A program made the position numbers and the translations under genes. Positions 1 through 4,487 of a DNA stretch of 6,764 nucleotides are shown here, piece after piece. The stretch lies in assembly GCA_007124575.1 (NCBI GenBank), contig SLEW01000096.1:1-6764 (forward strand). Direction: 5' to 3'. Every line of letters begins with the position of its first letter. The stretch's first letter is position 1. The DNA comes from Bacteroidales bacterium (GTDB lineage Bacteria; Bacteroidota; Bacteroidia; Bacteroidales; UBA7960). Under the pieces are notes generated by a model. The model did not search any database. It was not told the origin of the DNA and saw nothing but the letters and a program-made list of their open reading frames with translations.

Positions 1-251
1 ATAGTAAATCTACCAACATTGAATACACCGTCAAAGTTGTCAATGCTTCCACCATCTCTGGGATCTAATGTTACTGTGGTTCCGTCGAGAATTTGACCGA
101 AATCAATGTTTTCGTCTTGAGTGATGTCAAGTTGCTGGATAATCTCAGCAGAGGCTTCTGCAGATGTGCTTGTATCAAATTGTTGTGCAAAAGCTGTACT
201 GGTAAATCCTACAAAAACGATTGCTGCGAATAAAATTTTGAAAGTTTTCAT
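1..251 (-). CDS. Secreted DUF4402-family protein, N-terminal part only (cut by left window edge)
   Basis: The frame opens at ATG 251-249 and stays open for 83 codons to the window edge, so the C-terminus is missing. Residues 1-22 form a signal peptide (MKTFK, hydrophobic core, then TAFA) with likely cleavage before Gln-Gln. The mature part begins with a Ser/Thr/Ala-rich stretch, then IIQQLDITQDENIDFGQILDG, then VTLDPRDGG. The sequence ASAxI...I...x-NIDFG-x-I...VTLDP is the layout I associate with DUF4402, a family of small beta-rich exported proteins in Bacteroidota and Proteobacteria often found beside pilus-type chaperones. That recognition is from memory, not from a search. A PapD-like chaperone gene lies upstream on the same strand, which fits a role as a fibre subunit or chaperone client. 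The gene is visibly more AT-rich than the chaperone and the three subunit-like genes further right. A sigma-54 promoter lies about 80 bp upstream. The function is not known. Confidence 0.8.
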   Translation of the reverse strand, partial: MKTFKILFAAIVFVGFTSTAFAQQFDTSTSAEASAEIIQQLDITQDENIDFGQILDGTTVTLDPRDGGSIDNFDGVFNVGRFT

Positions 252-326
252 TGTTCTGTGTTTTAAGGTTTATTTTTTTGTTTGTTTAAGTTTCGAAGTT
301 TTGTTTTGTTTCGCTTCGCCCATTTA

Positions 327-345
327 GGTGCAACAGGCGTGCCAA
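327..345 (-). promoter_or_regulatory. Sigma-54 (RpoN) -24/-12 promoter for the DUF4402 gene
   Basis: Read on the minus strand the site is TTGGCACGCCTGTTGCACC. It matches the consensus YTGGCACG-N4-TTGCW at every fixed base with exact spacing: GG of the -24 element at 343-342 and GC of the -12 element at 331-330. Transcription would start near position 318 and leave a leader of about 66 nt before ATG 251. The position, strand and match make this the best-supported promoter in the window. Sigma-54 promoters need an AAA+ enhancer-binding protein, and none is encoded in the window. Confidence 0.8.
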
Positions 346-470
346 AAAATATAAAATACTAAAAAACAGACATATAGGGTTTCGTATTCGTTTTTGATGA
401 ATGGTGTTTTCTTCGTTTTTGAGTACTGGAGGTTGTGAAAAAGAAGCGTTTAATGTCTCTATTTAGAAAA

Positions 471-486
471 ATCAGGAGTGCCTGAT
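471..486. promoter_or_regulatory. Perfect 16-bp dyad, possible enhancer-binding site upstream of the sigma-54 promoter
   Basis: ATCAGG-AGTG-CCTGAT is a perfect inverted repeat with 6-bp arms and a 4-bp centre. It lies about 130 bp upstream of the -24 element, inside the usual range for the upstream activating sequence of a sigma-54 enhancer-binding protein. There is only one copy and no T-tract, so a terminator is unlikely. The binding role is inferred from position alone. Confidence 0.35.
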
Positions 487-529
487 GTGTCAATGGTGAT
501 TAAAGGTACCTTGGCTGCTACCTTTCTTC

Positions 530-670
530 TTTGCGCTTTTTGCGTGATGTTTTTTTGCGGCCTCTGCGTGGAACCTTTTCGGGGAAAAACAACCAACGCT
601 TTTGCAATACTTTACTGGCTATTGATTCCACGCAAAGGCCGCAAAGATTAAGACACGCGATGGCCGCAAA
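530..670. repeat. Imperfect inverted repeat of GCGGCC/TTTGCG type, arms about 46 bp
   Basis: The plus-strand arm at 530-575 contains TTTGCG, GCGTG, TTTGCGGCC and TGCGTGGAA. The arm at 624-670 is its reverse complement with several differences; it reads CCACGCAAAGGCCGCAAAG on the plus strand. About 48 bp separate the arms. Related words occur at 5806-5848, so this is probably a dispersed intergenic repeat and not a single-site structure. It has no coding value. Confidence 0.65.
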
Positions 671-790
671 GGAAAAAAGACTTCCCGGGTGTTGGGTTTG
701 AGATGTTTTTGAAAGAAAAGGCCATCCGGTCAATCTGTATATCCTTAAACGCCAAGAACGTTCAAAAAAACCTTAACGCATTCTTAATTA

Positions 791-822
791 GCACATCAGC
801 ACATTAGCACATTAACACATTA
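791..822. repeat. Four tandem copies of an 8-bp unit, GCACATTA
   Basis: The copies are GCACATCA, GCACATTA, GCACATTA and ACACATTA, head to tail. The last three bases (820-822) are the complement of the chaperone stop codon, so the array begins inside that gene's stop. Each unit read on the minus strand begins with TAA or TGA, so a change in copy number would not lengthen the protein. Confidence 0.85.
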
Positions 823-1653
823 CTCTATGGTAACGTTAACTTCTTCGGTGATGGCCGGTGCCTGCACCAGGTCCGTGGGGGAGATGTCGCCACGTCGCGT
901 TTCGAAGGTGAGTGTCACGCGGTATTCGCCGGGTGGGATTTCACAGGTGTCGATGGCGATGCGCCGCACCTCTTCAAAATATGCAGTGGTGGTGGTCTGT
1001 CTTTCTGCTACCATGTTGCCGTCCATGTCATAGACTTCCGCACGCATGCTGCCGATGAACGGGGAGTTGCCGGTGCGCTCCAGTCTTGGCAACAGGAGCA
1101 TGCGGTCCTCCTCGTGACGCACTTCGACACCCTTGACGTTGACCCCGGTGGTGGTCTGTCCTTTTTTATAGAAGGCGGCAATGATTTGTTCAAAGCGGAA
1201 GGAGATGCGGGTGGTGATGCCTTCTTCTTCGGTAGCCATATCGATCTCGGCCTCCTGCGGGTTGGCCAGGATCCTCACGCGTGTCCAATACACCCCGTCT
1301 TCGGCCTGTGGCTGTGGCCGCACCTGGAAGCGCACGGTCTGCTGCTGCCTTGGCCCCAGCACGAAGGAGCGCGGGAAGGCCCTGACCCACTCGTTGATGG
1401 CGTGGCGTTCGTAGGCCAGCGAGTCTTCGTAGGTCATCACCAGGTTGCCTTCCTCATCGGAGGTGGGGTATCCGAAGGCGAAATCGATGCTCACCTCCTG
1501 GGGGTCATCTGAACGGTTGGAGACATACACGGTTCCGATGTTGGTCTGGTCGTCGATGAAGACCGTGGAGGGTGCGATGGAGACCTGTGCTGACAGCGGC
1601 AGGGCCGTTGCCAGGAAGATTAATGCGAGGGAAAATACAATGCTGCGCTTCAT
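820..1653 (-). CDS. PapD/FimC-like periplasmic pilus chaperone
   Basis: Encodes 277 aa. I start at ATG 1653, not at the upstream in-frame ATG at 1716, because 1653 places a signal peptide (MKRSIVFSLALIFLATALPLSA, cut before Q23) at the N-terminus. The mature part begins VSIAPSTVFIDD...GTVYVSN, which matches strands A1-B1 of PapD-type chaperones. The family's G1 donor-strand block is clear: WVRAFPRSFVLGP at 89-101, then QQQTVRFQVRP at 103-113. The VYWTRVRI segment (121-128) and the FEQIIAAFYKKG segment (154-165) continue the first Ig-like domain. Residues from about 170 form the second domain, ending with IPPGEYRVTLTFET. In known systems such proteins hold subunits in the periplasm by donor-strand complementation until an usher takes them. 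The protein is about 35 residues longer than PapD. By hand alignment, PapD Arg8 and Lys112 are replaced by Thr30 and Ala159 or Ala160. No usher gene is in the window; likely clients are the exported proteins at 3761-5736 and 1-251. Confidence 0.87.
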   Translation of the reverse strand: MKRSIVFSLALIFLATALPLSAQVSIAPSTVFIDDQTNIGTVYVSNRSDDPQEVSIDFAFGYPTSDEEGNLVMTYEDSLAYERHAINEWVRAFPRSFVLGPRQQQTVRFQVRPQPQAEDGVYWTRVRILANPQEAEIDMATEEEGITTRISFRFEQIIAAFYKKGQTTTGVNVKGVEVRHEEDRMLLLPRLERTGNSPFIGSMRAEVYDMDGNMVAERQTTTTAYFEEVRRIAIDTCEIPPGEYRVTLTFETRRGDISPTDLVQAPAITEEVNVTIE

Positions 1654-2059
1654 GATATAAAGGTTTTGATTGGTTTTATTGTTTGTAATGGTTCGTCGTT
1701 TAAAATCGTTCGCCAAACATTAACCCTATGGTATGTCAAAAATATGCATTTTTATCGGACTGCATGTTTTTTACACTTTTTATTTTGTCAGACTATGCCG
1801 ATATGAGACAAAATACTGTCAGAAGTATATGTGCTTATACGTTTTGCAATGATTAGGGTTACGATTTTATATATAAACGCCTTTGCCCGGAAAATTCAAT
1901 CATTGTTTTTGTGCACGCATGTTGCTAAGGGATCTTATGACCAAAAAAACAGGCATTTAAGCATTGGAAGTCATCTTTGAAGAGGGCCTTCGTTTTTGAA
2001 GGTTTTTAGGCAACCAAATAATGAAGCAATCCGTATGCTGAATATTATTCTCCTATGAA
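1654..2059. other. AT-rich non-coding region upstream of the chaperone gene
   Basis: No gene is visible between the chaperone start and the REP cluster at 2060. The region must contain the chaperone promoter if that gene is transcribed separately from the subunit genes, but I find neither a good TAnnTTTG/TTG pair nor a sigma-54 site on the minus strand. The dyads at 1781-1828 are the only ordered structure that stands out. Confidence 0.5.
1781..1828. promoter_or_regulatory. Two adjacent dyads upstream of the chaperone gene
   Basis: TATTTTGTC (1781-1789) and GACAAAATA (1807-1815) form a perfect 9-bp inverted repeat around a 17-bp spacer. Immediately next to it, ATACT (1813-1817) and AGTAT (1824-1828) form a second dyad, and TGTCAGA occurs twice (1786 and 1818). 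The set lies about 130-175 bp upstream of ATG 1653. It may be a regulator-binding site for the chaperone promoter, but nothing identifies the regulator. Confidence 0.3.
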
Positions 2060-2156
2060 GGACAGCCCAAGTGCAGGCCGGCCCAAGTGCAGGACAGCTC
2101 AAGTGCAGGCCGGCCCAGGTGCCAGGACAGCTCAAGTGCTGTCCGTACGGAGTGTC
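2060..2156. repeat. REP cluster: tandem 16-bp half-sites ending in a full hairpin
   Basis: Five units follow head to tail at 2060, 2076, 2092, 2108 and 2125. The first four are half-hairpins that alternate between GGACAGCYCAAGTGCA and GGCCGGCCCARGTGCA; the fourth is one base longer. The fifth completes the palindrome GGACAGC-TCAAGT-GCTGTCC (2125-2144) and is followed by GTACGGAGTGTC. The same hairpin and tail recur at 3095-3126 and, inverted, at 2851-2877. The alternating words are the left arms of the two hairpins found together in those copies. The cluster lies just upstream of the RAYT gene, as expected for REP substrates of a RAYT. Confidence 0.8.
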
Positions 2157-2240
2157 AATAAGGGGGGAGGGGTAACGACCGCTTGTAGCCTTATTTATTC
2201 CAAATAAAATAATTGCTTTTTATAATCAAACAAAACAAAT

Positions 2241-2248
2241 TATATTTG
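2241..2248 (+). promoter_or_regulatory. Possible -7 element (TATATTTG) for the transposase gene
   Basis: TATATTTG fits the Bacteroidota -7 consensus TAnnTTTG and lies 36 bp before ATG 2285. The nearest upstream TTG (2213-2215) is 25 bp away, slightly beyond the usual 17-23, so the full promoter is uncertain. Confidence 0.4.
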
Positions 2249-2284
2249 TGACAAAACAAGCAAAAAAACATTTAAAATATTGAA

Positions 2285-2770
2285 ATGCAAAAAAATCGAA
2301 AGCCTACGCGAATGAAGGGTCATGATTATGGTGTGGCCGCCATGTATTTTATCACTTCGTCGGTTAAAGACAACAGGTGTGTCTTTGGTAAGGTGTCAGA
2401 GGGAAAAATGAATCTAAACAGTTATGGACAAGTTGCTGAAGAACAATGGCATTGGCTGAAAGACCATTATGCATTTCTAACAATACCGGCATTTGTTGTT
2501 ATGCCCAATCACGTGCACGCCATCATTTATATTCATGGTAAAACCACCCATCAAAAAATACGCCCCCTTCCCCAGCTTATCAGTGCGTATAAATCACGGG
2601 TGTCTGCCAGAATAAGAGAACTTGGACTCCACGACTTCTGCTGGCATCGGTCATATTATGATCATCTCATCAGAAATGAATACAGCTATATGAACATTCT
2701 CCAATATATCCGCGACAACCCCCGCAAATGGCACCAAGACTCCTTATTTTCAAAAAAACGTTCTCAATAA
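2285..2770 (+). CDS. REP-associated tyrosine transposase (RAYT, Y1_Tnp family)
   Basis: Encodes 161 aa and appears complete. The HUH metal-binding motif is present as VMPNHVHAII (His76, His78), preceded by the usual YFITSSVKDNRCVFG start of the fold. The C-terminal helix with the nucleophile is WHRSYYDHLIRNE (Tyr124 or Tyr125), followed by YIRDNPRKWHQD, the family's standard ending. The middle segment LISAYKSRVS is also typical. In this family the enzyme nicks single-stranded REP hairpins by covalent attachment through tyrosine and is thought to spread them; these genes are single-copy residents, not IS200-type elements with their own ends. Hairpin repeats flank the gene at 2060-2156 and, inverted, at 2808-2877, so gene and repeats form a REPtron-like unit. 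The gene lies opposite to the chaperone and subunit genes. The start is ATG 2285 after an A-rich leader with no Shine-Dalgarno sequence. Confidence 0.92.
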   Translation: MQKNRKPTRMKGHDYGVAAMYFITSSVKDNRCVFGKVSEGKMNLNSYGQVAEEQWHWLKDHYAFLTIPAFVVMPNHVHAIIYIHGKTTHQKIRPLPQLISAYKSRVSARIRELGLHDFCWHRSYYDHLIRNEYSYMNILQYIRDNPRKWHQDSLFSKKRSQ

Positions 2771-2807
2771 CCACGTTTTGATTCTATCACTGCATAAACG
2801 ACCAGTT

Positions 2808-2877
2808 GTGGCCGGACTTGGCCGGCCACCCTTGTTTCCCCCGGGATGGCCCCGTACGGACAGCACTTGGGCTGTCT
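2808..2877 (-). repeat. Paired REP hairpins, inverted copy
   Basis: Two hairpins lie about 28 bp apart. The first (2808-2829) is GTGGCCGG, a six-base loop ACTTGG, then CCGGCCAC, a perfect 8-bp stem. The second (2858-2877) is GGACAGC-ACTTGG-GCTGTCT, preceded by CCGTAC. Read on the minus strand, the order and sequence match the copy at 3095-3162, so the two form an inverted pair. It begins 38 bp after the transposase stop codon. Confidence 0.85.
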
Positions 2878-2902
2878 CATTTGAGCTTTGCCACCCGCGC
2901 TG

Positions 2903-3075
2903 TTCATCACGGGGATTCTCCTATGTGCTTAGGCTCTGCCCCTTGCGCTTATTCATCACGGGGATTCTCCTGAGCGCTTAGGCTCTGCCCCTTGCGCTTA
3001 TTCATCACGGGGATTCTCCTATGTGCTTGGGCTCTGCCCCTTGCGCTTGTTCATCACGGGGATTCTCCTGAGCGC
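2903..3075. repeat. 49-bp tandem repeat, 3.5 copies with a 98-bp super-period
   Basis: Units start at 2903, 2952, 3001 and 3050, the last being a 26-bp partial. Each begins TTCATCACGGGGATTCTCCT and ends GGCTCTGCCCCTTGCGCTT plus one base. A degenerate partial copy can be seen at about 2883-2902. Bases 21-26 of the unit alternate ATGTGC, GAGCGC, ATGTGC, GAGCGC, so the last duplication probably copied a dimer. Within a unit AGCGC, AGG, CCT and GCGCT can pair into a hairpin. The array sits between the two inverted REP pairs. Unit identity is nearly complete, which indicates recent amplification or strong homogenisation. Confidence 0.92.
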
Positions 3076-3094
3076 ACAGGATAATCCTATGGAA

Positions 3095-3162
3095 GGACAG
3101 CCCTAGTGCTGTCCGTACGGAGTGTCCAAAAGGAATGAGGGTGGCCGGCCAAGTCCGGCCAC
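3095..3162 (+). repeat. Paired REP hairpins, direct copy upstream of higB
   Basis: GGACAGC-CCTAGT-GCTGTCC (3095-3114) is followed by GTACGGAGTGTC, a short spacer and then GTGGCCGG, six bases (CCAAGT), CCGGCCAC (3141-3162). It is the mirror copy of 2808-2877 and shares the GTACGGAGTGTC tail with 2125-2156. The second hairpin ends 8 bp before the higB promoter. Confidence 0.87.
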
Positions 3163-3170
3163 GAAAACAA

Positions 3171-3201
3171 TTGTTCCCAGTTTGGGAAATTTGTATCTTT
3201 G
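3171..3201 (+). promoter_or_regulatory. Bacteroidota-type promoter for higB
   Basis: TTG at 3171-3173, 20 bases, then TATCTTTG at 3194-3201. This fits the TTG-N17-23-TAnnTTTG consensus. Transcription would start close to the toxin ATG at 3217, leaving a very short leader. Confidence 0.65.
3174..3188. promoter_or_regulatory. Candidate HigA operator inside the higB promoter
   Basis: TTCCCA-GTT-TGGGAA is a perfect 15-bp dyad in the spacer between the -33 and -7 elements. Toxin-antitoxin operons of this class are normally repressed by the antitoxin at such a site. Here the antitoxin gene is damaged, so the operator may no longer have its own repressor. Confidence 0.5.
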
Positions 3202-3216
3202 TAATGGAGTCCGGTA

Positions 3217-3513
3217 ATGGAGAGAATACTTGCAAAAAGCACCTTGATTGCATTCTGGAACAAACATCCAGATAGCGAACAATATTTGAAAACGTGGTAT
3301 GATATTGCCATGCAGGCTCAAAGGAATTCACTTGCGGATGTAAAAGAAACATTTGCGAACGCAAGCATTTTAAGAAACAGCAGGGTGGTCTTCAACATCA
3401 AGGGAAATGCATACCGGCTTGTCGTAAAGATAAATTACGCAAAGCAGTGGATATTCATCCGCTTTACAGGCACCCATAAGCAGTATGACAAGATTGATGC
3501 AGACACCATATAA
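3217..3513 (+). CDS. higB: HigB-family mRNA interferase toxin
   Basis: Encodes 98 aa, full length for the HigB toxin family (RelE-like fold, ribosome-dependent mRNA cleavage). Family landmarks are all present: ILAKSTLIAFWNKHPDSEQ at the N-terminus, SRVVFNIKGNAYRLVVKINY in the core (residues 55-74), and IFIRFTGTHKQYDKIDADTI at the C-terminus. The toxin-first gene order is typical of higBA. The antitoxin gene should follow, and a damaged copy starts 11 bp after the toxin stop (3525-3702). The reading frame shows no sign of decay, which is odd for a toxin without a partner. Possible explanations are a point mutation that removes activity, protection by another HigA-like protein elsewhere in the genome, or very recent antitoxin loss. 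ATG 3217 is used because the earlier ATG at 3204 is in another frame. Confidence 0.9.
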   Translation: MERILAKSTLIAFWNKHPDSEQYLKTWYDIAMQAQRNSLADVKETFANASILRNSRVVFNIKGNAYRLVVKINYAKQWIFIRFTGTHKQYDKIDADTI

Positions 3514-3524
3514 ACAGCACGCCC

Positions 3525-3702
3525 ATGCACATTAAACCCATAAAAACGAAATCTGATTATGTTGCAGCATTGAGAAGGCTGGAAGAGGTCAGAAATTCTG
3601 AACAGGAAGAGAAAACTCACCATTGAGATGATCCGCAATGTCACCAAAAGACTGCACATCTCACCCGAAGTCCTGATCCGGGACTACAATTTGTCTGAAT
3701 AA
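3525..3702 (+). pseudogene. higA: higA antitoxin remnant with internal deletion and frame change
   Basis: ATG 3525 opens MHIKPIKTKSDYVAALRRLEEV, the normal start of HigA antitoxins, but this frame stops at TGA 3624-3626 after 33 residues. In the +1 frame from about 3589 to TAA 3700-3702 the sequence reads SEILNRKRKLTI then EMIRNVTKRLHISPEVLIRDYNLSE. This is the end of the XRE helix-turn-helix domain and the C-terminus of the same family. Together only about 59 residues remain, against roughly 120 in typical relatives, so about 60 residues, including most of the DNA-binding domain, are missing. The junction lies near 3583-3590. GGAAGAG occurs twice (3581 and 3605), but I cannot show that it caused the deletion. 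The product cannot be a working antitoxin. An assembly error is possible but would have to remove about 180 bases. Confidence 0.88.
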
Positions 3703-3760
3703 TCCGTAACCTGCCTTCCCGACTTTTTGACCTTTCAACGTTTCCGACCTTTCGCCCTTC

Positions 3761-4303
3761 TTAAGGATACTCCACCCGCAAATGCACCGTTCCCTCATAT
3801 ACCCCCGGGGAAACATCCCCTACATCGACACTTCCGTATAACAAGAGGTAGGTTTCAAACTTTAGTGGTGGATTTAGCATATCGTTGATCAGCAGGTTGC
3901 CTGGATTCATTCGGATGGCTGTGGTGGTGTCTGCCACCGGGTTGAGATTGAGCGGTCCGGCGAATACAGGGTGGGCATAGGCCAGGCGCAGATCCAGAGG
4001 CAGACGGTTTTCCTTATCCCGGATCAAATAATCGGGTGATGTGAGGGTAACGATAAGGTGGACGTTTTCTGTGGTATGGAGCGTAAGCTGACCGGCGTTC
4101 TCGTGGTCATAGGCGGTTTCCACGAGGCCATCGCCGGGCGCGGCCTGCGCCGTCAGGTCAGGCATGATCAGGTCACCCAGGCCAAACTCGGGATCCACAC
4201 GGATCTCCAGATGCATCACCTGTGCTTCCGCCGGACGGAAACTGGCAATCATCAAAAAAACAGAGATAAGAAATATTAACCGTATACTATACGTGCTATG
4301 CAT
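3761..4303 (-). CDS. Exported pilin-like subunit with chaperone-usher C-terminal motif (third of the cluster)
   Basis: Encodes 180 aa. A signal peptide (MHSTYSIRLIFLISVFLMIASFRPAEA) is cut before Gln28. The mature part has no cysteine and is rich in short beta-strand-like segments, with VTLTSPDYLIRDKENRLPLDLRLAY near the middle. That segment closely resembles the gene upstream (VTLTPP...ENRRIPLTVNMAY), so the two are paralogues. The C-terminus is YLLLYGSVDVGDVSPGVYEG followed by TVHLRVEYP. It has Gly at position -14 (Gly167) and Tyr at -2 (Tyr179), with alternating hydrophobic residues between. This is the classical signature of subunits recognised by PapD-type chaperones. The gene is the last of three in line, with a 184-bp gap after its upstream neighbour, and converges on the higA remnant. 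I expect a periplasmic chaperone client or fibre subunit; no named family is certain. Confidence 0.78.
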   Translation of the reverse strand: MHSTYSIRLIFLISVFLMIASFRPAEAQVMHLEIRVDPEFGLGDLIMPDLTAQAAPGDGLVETAYDHENAGQLTLHTTENVHLIVTLTSPDYLIRDKENRLPLDLRLAYAHPVFAGPLNLNPVADTTTAIRMNPGNLLINDMLNPPLKFETYLLLYGSVDVGDVSPGVYEGTVHLRVEYP

Positions 4304-4389
4304 ATCTTTATATAAGGACGAACAGCCAAAAAGTCGGGGCTTGCGGTTGACTTATGGCCATTGGTGCATCGTAACCCCTCAACCTTACA

Positions 4390-4413
4390 TCCCGAATCGC
4401 TTCGCTCTCGGGA
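4390..4413. repeat. Hairpin TCCCGA / TCGGGA
   Basis: TCCCGA (4390-4395) and TCGGGA (4408-4413) form a perfect 6-bp stem around 12 bases, in the gap between two subunit genes. There is no T-tract on either side, so a simple terminator is unlikely; it may be part of a dispersed repeat or an mRNA-stabilising structure. Confidence 0.5.
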
Positions 4414-4453
4414 CTTCGCTGCCGCTCAGCCTCAACCTTGCCTTCAAACTGGC

Positions 4454-4473
4454 GGACAGGTCAAGCCCTGTCC
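4454..4473 (-). repeat. REP-like hairpin GGACAGG / CCTGTCC
   Basis: GGACAGG-TCAAGC-CCTGTCC is a perfect 7-bp stem with a 6-base loop, 14 bp beyond the stop codon of the 4488-5111 gene. On the minus strand it is preceded by GAAGCTTGTAG. The same arrangement is found at 5181-5200. Stem and loop resemble the GGACAGC hairpins around the transposase, but the inner base pair differs (G instead of C). Confidence 0.8.
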
Positions 4474-4487
4474 CTACAAGCTTCTTA

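Larger units (their letters stand above)
252..819. other. Non-coding region between chaperone stop and DUF4402 start
   Basis: No convincing gene lies here. A minus-strand frame at 518-733 is open only because of the repeat at 530-670. The region holds the sigma-54 promoter, a 16-bp dyad, the GCAAAGG-type inverted repeat and the start of an 8-bp tandem array. The rest is AT-rich sequence in which I see no further structure. Confidence 0.6.
4304..4487. other. Hairpin-rich gap between second and third subunit genes
   Basis: This 184-bp gap is long for an operon. It holds two perfect hairpins described separately (4390-4413 and 4454-4473) and the phrase TTCGCTGCCGCTCAGCCTCAA, which looks like part of a dispersed repeat. 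I see no convincing promoter for the downstream gene. Confidence 0.5.

Noticed and set aside
518..733. Minus-strand open frame of 71 codons
   Set aside because: It lies across the inverted repeat at 530-670, has no start context and gives a low-complexity Lys/Arg-rich end. It is open by repeat composition, not coding.
1114..1512. Plus-strand open frame of 132 codons inside the chaperone gene
   Set aside because: It is an antisense shadow in GC-rich coding sequence; the minus-strand frame has signal peptide and family motifs.
1690..1745. Chaperone promoter (TTTTTGAC ... TAATGTTTG, minus strand)
   Set aside because: The -7-like word has three, not two, bases between TA and TTTG, and the spacing to TTTG is only 14. 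No convincing promoter could be named.
1987..2007. Rho-independent terminator (CCTTC-GTTTTT-GAAGG followed by five T, plus strand)
   Set aside because: The stem has only 5 bp, and no plus-strand gene lies upstream to be terminated.
2088..2125. Sigma-54-like word TGGCAC on the minus strand near 2120
   Set aside because: The -12 position reads CCGG in place of TTGC, and the word is part of the REP array.
2903..3075. CRISPR array
   Set aside because: The repeats are contiguous 49-bp units without unique spacers, and no cas gene is present.
3005..3364. Minus-strand open frames over the tandem array and higB
   Set aside because: They run through the 49-bp repeats and the antisense strand of higB and have no motifs.
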